Shown: positions 16,511 through 24,464 of the stretch, piece after piece
Layout: the number at the start of each line of letters is the position of its first letter
Position numbering within the stretch: position 1 is the first letter of the stretch
NCBI GenBank assembly: GCA_019637395.1
Contig: JAHBVR010000025.1
Span: forward strand, 55,046-119,045
Source of the DNA: Vulcanimicrobiota bacterium
GTDB lineage: Bacteria; Vulcanimicrobiota; Xenobia; Xenobiales; JADMJV01
Direction: 5' to 3'
Length of the DNA stretch: 64,000 nt
Made by a program: the position numbers and the translations under genes
Notes under the pieces: model-generated
Database searches by the model: none
Told to the model about the DNA's origin: nothing
What the model saw: only the letters and a program-made list of their open reading frames with translations

Positions 16511-18256
16511 ATGGCTCGTAAAAAGAGAGAAAACCTGGAGTCCATTGCACTGCGCTCGCGCTGGTGGATTCGTCACGACCTGAGTTTCGCGCACCTGCAC
16601 GGGTTTTTGCTGTGGGCCGGCTTGATCGGCTTTGGGGGCGCGCTGGTCACGGTCTGGTTTCGTGAGGCCATGCAGTGGGTGGCTTTCCTGTTGACTGGCA
16701 AAATCGGCCGGTTTTCCGAGATTTCCGCCTCGCTGCCGGCCTGGCAGCGCATGCTCATACCGACCCTGGGCGGATTGCTGGCCGGCCTGATTCTGCAGTA
16801 CGGCATGAACTGGGCGCGCGGGCGGCGCACCACCGACTATATGGAAGCGGTCACGTTGGGCGACGGTTTCATCAGCGTGCGCGCCAGCCTGGTCAAAAGC
16901 GCTTCTTCCCTGTTGACCATCGGATCAGGCGGTTCGATCGGGCGCGAAGGCGCCATGGTCCAGTTGGCCGCCATGTTGGGCTCGGCCCTGGGCCGCATCC
17001 TCAAGTTTCCCGCCCCCACGCGCCGCCAGCTGGTCGCCTGCGGGGCTGCCGCCGGCATCGCTTCGGCCTACAACGCGCCCCTGGCGGCGGCGATTTTCGT
17101 GGCCGAGATCGTGCTCGATTCCTTTCAGTTGGAAAGTATCGCCCCCATCATCGTTTCCTCGGTCATTGCCAACGCCACCGTGCACGGGCTGATGGGCTAC
17201 GAGCCGGTCTATCAGATTCCTCACCTGGAAGTCGGCGAAAGCTGGGAGCTGATTTTTTTTCTGATCCTGGGCCTGCTGGCCGGCCACCTGGCCCCGACCT
17301 TTTTGTGGATGCTGGATAAAAGCCAGAATCTTTACCAGCGTCGTCCTCTACCCATCTTCCTGCGGCTGGGGCTGGGTGGTCTGGCGGTAGGGATTATTTC
17401 TGTTCACTGCCCTCAGGTCTGGGGGAACGGTTATTCGGTGGTCAACTCCATCCTGCACAACCCCTGGACCACGGTGGCGCTGCTCGACGTACTGGTGAGC
17501 AAGATTTTGGCCACCAGCGCCATGGTCGGTTCGGGCGCGGTAGGCGGCGTCTTTACTCCCACGCTCTTTTGCGGCGCCGCCCTGGGGGCGCTGGTGGGCA
17601 GTTGTGTGCAACAGCTTTTCCCCTGGATGGCCGATACCACTACGGTTTTTGCGGTGGTGGGCATGGGCGCCTTTTTGGCGGCCAGCACGCATGCGCCGCT
17701 CACCTCGATTTTGATGGTCTTCGAGATGACTCGCCAGTATGAGGTGGTGCTTCCGCTCATGCTGGCCAGCGTGGCCGCCCACTACGTGGCCAAAATGTAC
17801 CGCCACGGCAAGTCTATCTACGCAGAATCCCTGACCGGTAAGCGCCTGGGCCGCGAGCAGGTCAGGCTGCTTCCCTGGCAGGAGCTGGCTCATCCGGTCC
17901 AATCGGCAGTTACGCCCGAAGCCGATCTCGAGACCATGCGCGCCCGCCTGGCCGAAGTCTCCTTCAACAATTTGCAGGTGGTCGACGGCCAGGGCATTTG
18001 GCGCGGAGTGGTGGGACGCAAGGCGGTCGCCTCGGCTCCTCCCGAGTCCACCGCCACCTCTTTGATGGACGCATTTTCGCGCTGCCTGCGTTCCAACATG
18101 AGTTTGGAGGAAGCGCTCCAGGTGGCCTCGGAGATTCCCAGCGAGAATCTGCCGCTGGTGCAGTACCCGGAGCAGAAACTGATAGGCATGATCTCGAAAT
18201 CCGATTTGTTGCGGGCTCTACAAAACCGATTACGGGCGCTGGCGCGAGGAGTGTAA
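16511..18256 (+). CDS. ClC-family chloride channel/transporter with C-terminal CBS pair
   Basis: 581 aa. ClC signatures are present: GSGGS (138-142), GREGA with the gating glutamate E146, and GGVFTP (345-350), spread over the usual ~18 membrane helices. Two CBS-like units fill about 445-580 and probably bind nucleotides to modulate gating. Such proteins move chloride or exchange it for protons across the inner membrane. The second position of the selectivity motif is GSGGS where well-studied exchangers have GSGIP. The ATG is preceded by the C-rich repeat, not a ribosome binding site. Its stop overlaps the next ATG (TAATG). Confidence 0.92.
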   Translation: MARKKRENLESIALRSRWWIRHDLSFAHLHGFLLWAGLIGFGGALVTVWFREAMQWVAFLLTGKIGRFSEISASLPAWQRMLIPTLGGLLAGLILQYGMNWARGRRTTDYMEAVTLGDGFISVRASLVKSASSLLTIGSGGSIGREGAMVQLAAMLGSALGRILKFPAPTRRQLVACGAAAGIASAYNAPLAAAIFVAEIVLDSFQLESIAPIIVSSVIANATVHGLMGYEPVYQIPHLEVGESWELIFFLILGLLAGHLAPTFLWMLDKSQNLYQRRPLPIFLRLGLGGLAVGIISVHCPQVWGNGYSVVNSILHNPWTTVALLDVLVSKILATSAMVGSGAVGGVFTPTLFCGAALGALVGSCVQQLFPWMADTTTVFAVVGMGAFLAASTHAPLTSILMVFEMTRQYEVVLPLMLASVAAHYVAKMYRHGKSIYAESLTGKRLGREQVRLLPWQELAHPVQSAVTPEADLETMRARLAEVSFNNLQVVDGQGIWRGVVGRKAVASAPPESTATSLMDAFSRCLRSNMSLEEALQVASEIPSENLPLVQYPEQKLIGMISKSDLLRALQNRLRALARGV

Positions 18257-18840
18257 TGCTGGAACTCTGGTGGATTCGCCACGGGCAGTCTCAATGGAAC
18301 GTGGAAAATCGGTGGCAGGGGCATAGTGACATTCCCTTGAGCGAGGAGGGCGAGCAGCAGGCGCTACGCCTCCGGCGCTCTCTCTCGGAAGTCCATTTTG
18401 ACGCGGTCTACAGCTCTGACCTGGGACGGGCGGTGCGCACCGCCGAGCTGGCCTTGCCGGGAATAGCGCCCCGGCGCGACGGGCGCTTGCGCGAGGTTCA
18501 CTTCGGAGAATTCGAAGGCCTGACGCGCGCGGACATGAGTCCGGAACAACTCGAACGGCTGAAAGTCTGGTTTCAAGACCCCTACGCCGCGCGCGTGCTG
18601 GGAGGCGAAAGTCTCTCGGATGTGGGAGAGCGCATCCGCGACTGGCAGTCGGAACTGGCCTCCAGCGGCCGGATAGCCATCTTTACCCACGGCGGCGTTA
18701 TTCGCTGCCATCTCTGGGCCGCCGCCGGCGGCGGCAACCCCTGGCGCGTTCAAATCGACAACTGCAGCACTACCTGCGTGAGGCACGGGCCGGCGGGGGC
18801 GGAAGTTCGCTGGGTAAATGATACCTCGTTTCAGGAATAA
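18256..18840 (+). CDS. Histidine phosphatase family protein (phosphoglycerate mutase-like)
   Basis: 194 aa. RHGQSQWN near the N-terminus gives the phospho-accepting His9, REVHFGEFEG supplies the catalytic acid, and FTHGGVIRCH the second histidine. This is the branch that includes GpmB/CobC/PhoE-type phosphatases, so the substrate cannot be named from sequence. The ATG overlaps the ClC stop, with GAGGAG nine bases upstream, so the two are coupled. The likely role is cytoplasmic phosphatase; a link to the channel is only positional. Confidence 0.87.
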   Translation: MLELWWIRHGQSQWNVENRWQGHSDIPLSEEGEQQALRLRRSLSEVHFDAVYSSDLGRAVRTAELALPGIAPRRDGRLREVHFGEFEGLTRADMSPEQLERLKVWFQDPYAARVLGGESLSDVGERIRDWQSELASSGRIAIFTHGGVIRCHLWAAAGGGNPWRVQIDNCSTTCVRHGPAGAEVRWVNDTSFQE

Positions 18841-18893
18841 AGGAGCACTCCCCGCGACGTCCCCCTCATCATCTTCTACCCAGGGGGTTTTCC

Positions 18894-20012
18894 ATGCAAA
18901 AAACATTACTCGCCGGCCTTCTCGGCCTCAGTTTGCTGGCCGTGCCGCTGACCGCGCAGGCCAGGCGAGATCCCAAGCAGCCGGTGGTCAAAGTGGCCAT
19001 CCTGCTCGATACCAGCAACAGTATGGACGGATTGATCACCCAGGCCAAGAATCAGCTTTGGAAGATTGTCAACGAGCTGAGCAAGGCCGAACTCAACGGG
19101 CGCCCTCCGCGTCTTGAGGTGGCCCTCTATGAATATGGCAACGACGGCTTGCCGGTCACCAAGAACTATGTGCGCAAAGTGTTGCCTTTCACCACTGACC
19201 TGGACCGCGTTTCGGAAGAACTTTTCCGCCTCAAGACCAACGGTGGGGAAGAGTACTGCGGCGCGGTCATCAGCGACAGTCTGAAAAATCTCGACTGGTC
19301 GGGCAGCGCCAACGACATGCGGGCCATTTTCATCGCCGGCAATGAGCCTTTTAGCCAGGGCGGAGTTAGCTATAAGGAAGCCTGCGCCGGGGCCCGCCAG
19401 AAGGGAATTCTGGTCAATACCATTTTCTGCGGCAGTCGCTCGGAAGGAGCCAATAGCCACTGGGAAGATGGCGCTCAGTTGGCCGGCGGTCGTTTCCTGG
19501 TCATCGATCAGGACCAGCGTGTCGCTGATGTGCCGACTCCTTACGATAAGGAGATTTCCGACCTGGGCATTCAGATCAATAAGACCTATGTGCAATATGG
19601 GCCGCAAGGCGGCCTGGGCGCCGCTCGCCAGGAGAGCATGGACAAGGCCGCGGCCGGAGCCGCGCCCAGCGTGGCCGCCAACCGGGCCGCCAGCAAGGCC
19701 ACCAGCAACTACAGCAACAGCAATTGGGATCTGGTGGACGCCAAGAAGGAAGGCGCTTCGGTCAACAAGATCTCCAAAGAACAGCTACCCGCCGAGATGC
19801 GCTCGATGAATGAGAAAGAACGGGAGGCTTACCTCGACAAAAAGCGGGCCGACCGCGAGAAGATTCAAAAGCGCATCCAGGAATTGAGCAAGAAGCGTGA
19901 CGATTTTCTGGCCAAGAATCAGAAAGCTCAAGGGAAAGATAGTCTGGATTCAGCCATGTTGAAGACCATCCGGGTCCAGGCCGAAACCAAGGGCTACAAA
20001 TTCGGGCGCTAA
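18894..20012 (+). CDS. Secreted von Willebrand factor A-domain protein
   Basis: 372 aa with a signal peptide (MQKTLLAGLLGLSLLAVPLTAQA). The vWA domain (about 30-215) has the MIDAS motif DTSNS with D39, S41 and S43. The later strand reads FIAGNEPFSQGG, a variant conserved in one vWA subfamily where the third metal ligand is not the usual Asp. A Cys pair (ACAGARQ...IFCG) may form a disulphide. Residues ~290-372 are charged and coiled-coil-like (KEREAYLDKKRADREKIQK). It probably binds a metal-dependent ligand in the periplasm. It is followed 3 bp later by a convergent gene, with no terminator. Confidence 0.82.
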   Translation: MQKTLLAGLLGLSLLAVPLTAQARRDPKQPVVKVAILLDTSNSMDGLITQAKNQLWKIVNELSKAELNGRPPRLEVALYEYGNDGLPVTKNYVRKVLPFTTDLDRVSEELFRLKTNGGEEYCGAVISDSLKNLDWSGSANDMRAIFIAGNEPFSQGGVSYKEACAGARQKGILVNTIFCGSRSEGANSHWEDGAQLAGGRFLVIDQDQRVADVPTPYDKEISDLGIQINKTYVQYGPQGGLGAARQESMDKAAAGAAPSVAANRAASKATSNYSNSNWDLVDAKKEGASVNKISKEQLPAEMRSMNEKEREAYLDKKRADREKIQKRIQELSKKRDDFLAKNQKAQGKDSLDSAMLKTIRVQAETKGYKFGR

Positions 20013-20015
20013 AAC

Positions 20016-20705
20016 TTATCGGATCCTTTTCATATCCTTAAGGCGGATCTCCAGGCTGCTGCGGAGCTGCGTGCGTTCTCGCTGCAAGCGCGCCAACTGC
20101 AGCACTTCTTCGATGGCTTCTTCGGGAAGGGAGGAAAGGAAGTCGATGACCTGGTCAAGTTCCAGCAAGTTTTCCCCCGGGGCTTCTTCAGTTGAAAGAA
20201 CTTTGCGCACCGCGGCCGGTGAGCGACCGACCCGCATGGCTATATCTTCGGGGGAGATGCCGGTGGAACTCATTTCCAGGATCTGGTTGCGCAGTTCGGC
20301 GGGCAGGCGGCCTCGGCCCAGTGCCACGCCCTCACTACTTTCCATAGCTTTTGAACTCATGGGCAAGACTTCGCCCTCTAACGGTGGCACTACCTCCAAC
20401 TTCACGATAGAAAGTTGGAGTTTACGGCCTGAGGGTGCTATCTCGTGATCCGGCTCCGTGCCGATTTCTTCCACCATCACCGGACAACCGGTGCTGGGCC
20501 GGTTGCGGAAACCTCGCCGCGGCCGCTTGCCACAAAAAATCTGCCGCTTGAGAATCTTGAGGCCCGGGCGTTGTGGGGAGGTCGACCAGAAGGTTTCCAT
20601 TTCGGCCGGTCCGCCGCACCTTGGACATACGAAGTTGCAGCCTGCCGTCTCCTCGACCGTTGCACCTAGCTGTAACTGTGCTTTGACTGCTTTTTCCACG
20701 AACAC
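20016..20705 (-). CDS. Zn-ribbon/HTH hypothetical protein
   Basis: 229 aa from GTG 20705. An N-terminal CxxxCxxC cluster (CNFVCPRCGG) and a further cysteine (IFCGKRP) make a zinc-ribbon-like module. Residues ~140-175 (MSSTGISPEDIAMRVGRSPAAVRKVL) read as a helix-turn-helix, and the tail is a charged helix. This could be a DNA-binding regulator. Translation stays open and looks coding upstream of the GTG back to a CTG that overlaps the TGA of the nuclease gene at 20747, so the true start may be an unusual codon (CTG or ATT) there. No family name can be given. Confidence 0.6.
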   Translation of the reverse strand: MFVEKAVKAQLQLGATVEETAGCNFVCPRCGGPAEMETFWSTSPQRPGLKILKRQIFCGKRPRRGFRNRPSTGCPVMVEEIGTEPDHEIAPSGRKLQLSIVKLEVVPPLEGEVLPMSSKAMESSEGVALGRGRLPAELRNQILEMSSTGISPEDIAMRVGRSPAAVRKVLSTEEAPGENLLELDQVIDFLSSLPEEAIEEVLQLARLQRERTQLRSSLEIRLKDMKRIR

Positions 20706-20746
20706 CGGCCCATATTCTTGGCACGCTCCAAAACCAAAGTCAATGG

Positions 20747-21487
20747 TCAGAACCGCCTAAAGGTAGCCGTGACCATGGCGTGGTCTGAGGCCCGCGATTC
20801 GGGCCAGGCCTTAGATTCTACCAAGAAATCGGTCAGTTGGCCGGGATAGAGGATGTAGTCAAATTGTCGGCGCGAACCGCGACATGGAAAAGTTTCGGTC
20901 TTCTGCTGTCCCGCCTTGAGCGAGTTCCGAATGTCCAGCCCACTTTCAAAGAAGCGCCGCAGAGTGGGAGATTCGGGAGTGTCATTGAGGTCTCCCAGCA
21001 ATAACCAGTCGAGTCCCTGCGTGTTTGCGAGCAGAGTCTCCAGGATGGCGGCCGCTTCGCTCTCGCGCTGGCGATGCGCGTTGGGGCCTCCCCGCATGGA
21101 CTTGAGATGAGTGGAAAAAATACGCCACAAACGCCCCTCGCACTCCCAATCGAGAATCAGAAGATCCCGGCTGAAGCGACTGCTTCGCGTCCCGTCCAGA
21201 AGCGGGAAAGTGTGGTCGGCCAGACTCCGCCAATTCAGAAAAGGACGCTTGGACAGGACGGCCACATTCATCCCTCGCGGGTCATTGCCCGACGGCCCGA
21301 TCTGATAGGGATACAGGTTCTGTAGATAGTCACGCTGGAAAGCGTCGAGAAATCCCGGAGCATTGCTGATTTCCTGCAGACACACCAGGTCGGCCTGAGA
21401 GCGCAGCAGATTGCGCGCCGCGAAACGCATGCGGGTATGGCAATCCGGCGTCAACGAACTCAAATTGTAGGTGCTGAAGGTCGGCAA
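20747..21487 (-). CDS. Endonuclease/exonuclease/phosphatase (EEP) family protein
   Basis: 246 aa, one full EEP domain. The motifs come in order: TYNLSS, LVCLQEI (metal-binding Glu), FSTHLKS, LLLGDLND (catalytic Asp/Asn), FDYILY and SDHAMV (catalytic Asp-His). Enzymes of this fold cut phosphodiesters in nucleic acids, inositol phosphates or sphingomyelin, and no feature here selects among them. There is no signal peptide, so it is cytoplasmic. It follows the MarR gene by 4 bp and precedes the Zn-ribbon gene directly, forming a three-gene minus-strand operon. Confidence 0.87.
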   Translation of the reverse strand: MPTFSTYNLSSLTPDCHTRMRFAARNLLRSQADLVCLQEISNAPGFLDAFQRDYLQNLYPYQIGPSGNDPRGMNVAVLSKRPFLNWRSLADHTFPLLDGTRSSRFSRDLLILDWECEGRLWRIFSTHLKSMRGGPNAHRQRESEAAAILETLLANTQGLDWLLLGDLNDTPESPTLRRFFESGLDIRNSLKAGQQKTETFPCRGSRRQFDYILYPGQLTDFLVESKAWPESRASDHAMVTATFRRF

Positions 21488-21491
21488 TCGA

Positions 21492-21995
21492 TTAGGGCTT
21501 GCCGTCCAGTTCGGCGGCGCTGTTCAGAGAGGGTTGGGCTTCGAGAGTTTCCACGTCCATCAAATTGGCTACCCGCTGCAGGGCCGAAAGCAGCATGCTG
21601 CGTTCCCAATCTTGTAGCTGGCTCAGCCTTTGCAGAAAGCTCTCCTGCAGCAGGGGAGGGGAGGAGGCCATCTGGAGCTGCGCCTGGTCGGTCAGGGCAT
21701 AGCTGTGCATCCGTTTGTCCCCCCCGGTTGCCACCCGTTGCACCAGGTTTTTGCCCTGCAGGCGCTCGAGAATGCCGCTCACGGTGGGTTGGCTCAGGCT
21801 GAGTTGGCGAGCGATGGCGGTAGGAGTGGCCGGACTGAGGCGGGCTACCGATTTGAGCACCGAAAGTTGCGGGGAAGTGAGACCGACCTGGCTGACCAGG
21901 CTGTGAGAATAAAGCTCAATAGCGCGAACAATACGTCGAATCGACGTCAGTATTTCTTCTTCCAGGCCGGTCATATCTAATCGCTCGGGCGGCAT
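21492..21995 (-). CDS. MarR-family transcriptional regulator
   Basis: 167 aa with the MarR winged-helix layout: a dimerising N-terminal helix, GLTSPQLSVLKSVA, the recognition helix in IARQLSLSQPTVSGILERL, and the wing GGDKRMHSYALT. The C-terminal helices complete the dimer. The closest style I know is the EctR-like group, but no ectoine genes are near, so no ligand is assigned. It heads an operon with the EEP nuclease 4 bp downstream. A promoter with almost no leader lies just upstream. An inner ATG at 21974 is an alternative start. Confidence 0.88.
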   Translation of the reverse strand: MPPERLDMTGLEEEILTSIRRIVRAIELYSHSLVSQVGLTSPQLSVLKSVARLSPATPTAIARQLSLSQPTVSGILERLQGKNLVQRVATGGDKRMHSYALTDQAQLQMASSPPLLQESFLQRLSQLQDWERSMLLSALQRVANLMDVETLEAQPSLNSAAELDGKP

Positions 21996-22004
21996 TTGAG
22001 GCCC

Positions 22005-22033
22005 ATCCTAGCGGATTCTTACGGACATGACAA
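22005..22033 (-). promoter_or_regulatory. Promoter of the marR operon
   Basis: On the minus strand TTGTCA (22028-22033) and TAGGAT (22005-22010) are separated by 17 bp. The -10 box ends nine bases before the MarR ATG, so the transcript would begin only 2-3 bases upstream of the start codon or at it. No MarR-type palindrome is obvious. Confidence 0.5.
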
Positions 22034-22196
22034 TTACAAGCGTCCTGGCCCAATTGAACTACTCAGAAAGTACTACTTTCTCTCGGCCGGGATTGGATAT
22101 TCCCAGGCGCACGGCAAAATGCGAGCCATCCATTCTTCCAGGCGAAAGGCCGATGGAGTCAGGGGTCTGGCCTGTGCCCGCCGGCCTCAAACAGAA

Positions 22197-23378
22197 TCAA
22201 AGTTCTCCATAACCAAATCCTTCCGCCATTTGCCGGGTCTCGTCCGTGAGGGCGCCATCTTCGGGGAGGCGGCGCGCGCCTTGCAGAGCGGAGGCGTCGA
22301 TGGACGATTTTTTATAGAACATTTTGTCTCCCGAGACGAGCCCGTCCAGGCGTTCGGTCATGCGATCACCCCGGTAGGGGTGAATCAGTCCTTCTTCATA
22401 CTCCAGCTCGAGAAACTGGCAGATCCGGCGCGCTTGCGCTTCCGCATCGGCCAGCACGTCTTCATAGCGAACAAGGATGTGCCGCCGTGCCTCGATGCCA
22501 CCAAGGTGCTCCAAAATATTTTCGTTGGAAATGAGCCAGTCCATTTCGGCTGCCTGGCGGGGTGGACCGTAGAGCACCTGGTCGAAGTTGCAGGCGGTCC
22601 AGGAGCGGATGCAGGGCAGCGGATGGCGCACCAGGTGAATGTAGCGCGGTTGGCGGAACCACCGCTCGGCTCGGCGCAAGGCGGGCCGGCTCAAGGGATA
22701 GGAAGGAGACTTGTCCACCAGCAGGCGGGGAGCGCACAATTGCTGCAATTGGCCGTAAATCTGGTAAGTGCTGGCGTTTTCCTCGAGCAGACGGGCTACT
22801 TCCTGGCCAGCCGCTGACTGGTCACAAGGGCGCAATTCCATGAGCGCTCTTTCCAGCCCCTTAAAATCGCTCCAACCATCCATCAAGCCGCCCCGGCGCT
22901 CCTGCATGTCGCGGAAGAGCAGCAATTCCAATTCAGGCGGAGAAAAAAGTCGAGAGTGGCCGGCCAGCATAATGCGCAGCAGAGTCGAGCCGGTGCGGGC
23001 GGCGGAAAGTAAAAAGACCACGGGCCCAAGCGCCGGCCCGGGAGTTTCTTCCGGGAGATCTGGAAAGCGCCGGGCGAAAGCGTCGCGCCACGACTGCGGT
23101 TGAGCCGGTTCCTCGGCGGGCGGGCCGGGAAAGCAGCGATAGAGTAGCCACTGAGCCTGGTCTTTGACGGTCGGGGCGGCTACCAGCCACGGCAGGTGTA
23201 AAATCAACTGAAAGCGCTGCTCCAGCTTTTCGATCAAGCGTCCGCCGCGCTCGGGCGTGCCCCCCCGGTCAGTGAATTTTTCTTCACTCCCGAGTTCGTC
23301 GATTTCTAAAACCTCTCGCCACATGGCCAGCAGTTCATGTTCCAGAGATTGCAGCGTCACCGCCGAGCCCGCTTTCAT
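22197..23378 (-). CDS. Sulfotransferase with N-terminal ACP-like domain
   Basis: 393 aa. Residues ~8-80 resemble a carrier-protein fold (LLAMWREVLEIDELGSEEKF), but where carriers have GGDSL with the phosphopantetheine serine, this reads RGGTPERGG, so the attachment serine is missing. Residues ~120-390 are a sulfotransferase: LLSAARTGSTLL is the PAPS 5'-phosphate loop and HLVRHPLPCIRSW the 3'-phosphate region. It would transfer a sulfo group from PAPS to an unknown acceptor. The ATG overlaps the stop of the FHA/SEC-C gene (ATGA). No PKS or NRPS gene is nearby. Confidence 0.78.
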   Translation of the reverse strand: MKAGSAVTLQSLEHELLAMWREVLEIDELGSEEKFTDRGGTPERGGRLIEKLEQRFQLILHLPWLVAAPTVKDQAQWLLYRCFPGPPAEEPAQPQSWRDAFARRFPDLPEETPGPALGPVVFLLSAARTGSTLLRIMLAGHSRLFSPPELELLLFRDMQERRGGLMDGWSDFKGLERALMELRPCDQSAAGQEVARLLEENASTYQIYGQLQQLCAPRLLVDKSPSYPLSRPALRRAERWFRQPRYIHLVRHPLPCIRSWTACNFDQVLYGPPRQAAEMDWLISNENILEHLGGIEARRHILVRYEDVLADAEAQARRICQFLELEYEEGLIHPYRGDRMTERLDGLVSGDKMFYKKSSIDASALQGARRLPEDGALTDETRQMAEGFGYGEL

Positions 23379-24337
23379 TTACCGCAACACTTCTTATATT
23401 TCTTGCCGCTGCCGCAGGGGCATTTCTCATTGCGGCCGACTTTGCGAGTTTTGCGACGGAAGGGCCTGGCTTTAGGCTTTTCCTCGGAGGCTTCCGGCAC
23501 CACCGCGGCCTCGGGGACTACGTCCAGGGCCTCGGCGACTTCAGACTCACTCGGAAGGGGGTCCGGCACTTTCTTTGTTTCTTCGGAAAGCCCCTGAGGG
23601 GTTACGCTGGTCGGATTCGGGTTCGCAGATGCTTCCGGGGTCTCTTCCTTTTCCATCGGATCATCCCGTCGCGGTAGGCTGCTCAGTTGAATGCGGCGGG
23701 GGGGGGCCTGCACCACCGGAACCCGCTCGTCGGCTTCTGGAAATTCCAGAAACGAAGCCACGGGTTTGGGTGTTGCCGTGGCTACTTCCACCGGCGCGTA
23801 AGGTTCATGAAAGACGGGTGCGGGGAGCTGGCGGCGCGCGGGCGGAGGAATAGGGTCGGGAATAGGAGCTTCCTGGGGGGGCTGGAGTTTCGCCGTGGGC
23901 ATGACCGGTGGTTGCGGCATAACGGTTGCCGGCCGGTAAACTTGATTGGCCGCCTGCTTGGTCAGTGCCGTAAAGTCCACGGTTTCCAACTCGACCTCGG
24001 CGTGCTGGCCGATGCCCACCCGGATCTCCAGAATGAGGTTGCCCATCTGGATTTTGTCGCCGGGCGAGAGGTGACGCGGCTTGCTCACTTTGATCTGGTT
24101 GATGAAGGTCGGGTTGGTGGCCGAACGATGGGTGAGCAGATAGCGGTTGGCTCCTTCATCCCAGTCCAAGGTGGCGTGAACCCGTGAGACGGTTGGTTCG
24201 GGAAAAAGCAGGTTGCCGAAGGCCGGCGATTCACAAGGATCGAGGCGGCCCAGCACCACGTGCGGAGCCGCCAGCGAATGGCGCGCGCCCCTGCCCCCAC
24301 CTTGCAAAACCACCAGTTCTAAAGGTTTCCTCTTCAA
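23375..24337 (-). CDS. FHA domain protein with C-terminal SEC-C zinc motif
   Basis: About 320 aa from TTG 24337. The N-terminal ~100 residues form an FHA phosphothreonine-binding domain (VVLGRLDP, SRVHATLDW, NPTFINQ, GDKIQMGNLILEI). A long Pro-rich linker follows. The last 20 residues are a SEC-C motif with CPCGSGKKYKKCC, which binds zinc and is known from SecA and various enzymes. ATG at 24439 would add 34 residues from an AT-rich, non-coding-looking stretch, so the shorter form is preferred, though no start has a good ribosome binding site. It is coupled to the sulfotransferase and divergent from the subtilase. Confidence 0.78.
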   Translation of the reverse strand: MKRKPLELVVLQGGGRGARHSLAAPHVVLGRLDPCESPAFGNLLFPEPTVSRVHATLDWDEGANRYLLTHRSATNPTFINQIKVSKPRHLSPGDKIQMGNLILEIRVGIGQHAEVELETVDFTALTKQAANQVYRPATVMPQPPVMPTAKLQPPQEAPIPDPIPPPARRQLPAPVFHEPYAPVEVATATPKPVASFLEFPEADERVPVVQAPPRRIQLSSLPRRDDPMEKEETPEASANPNPTSVTPQGLSEETKKVPDPLPSESEVAEALDVVPEAAVVPEASEEKPKARPFRRKTRKVGRNEKCPCGSGKKYKKCCGK

Positions 24338-24464
24338 GACGGGGCATTTCTCGATCGATCGGAGCCCACCCTTTGCCTGCCTATTTTGGTAACAATCGTC
24401 CGAGATTGTGACAAAGATTGCCGGGATGTTAACGGACATGGTTTCCAGTTTACATTCTTGTAAC
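24338..24464. promoter_or_regulatory. Divergent intergenic region between FHA and subtilase genes
   Basis: An AT-rich stretch with TTTACA-like and TAACA elements on both strands, and TATTCT at 24485-24490 just inside the subtilase reading frame. It probably holds two divergent promoters, but I cannot place a convincing -35/-10 pair. Confidence 0.35.

Noticed and set aside
21492..21995. EctR ectoine-operon regulator
   Set aside because: The MarR domain is of a similar type, but no ectoine synthesis or transport genes are present.
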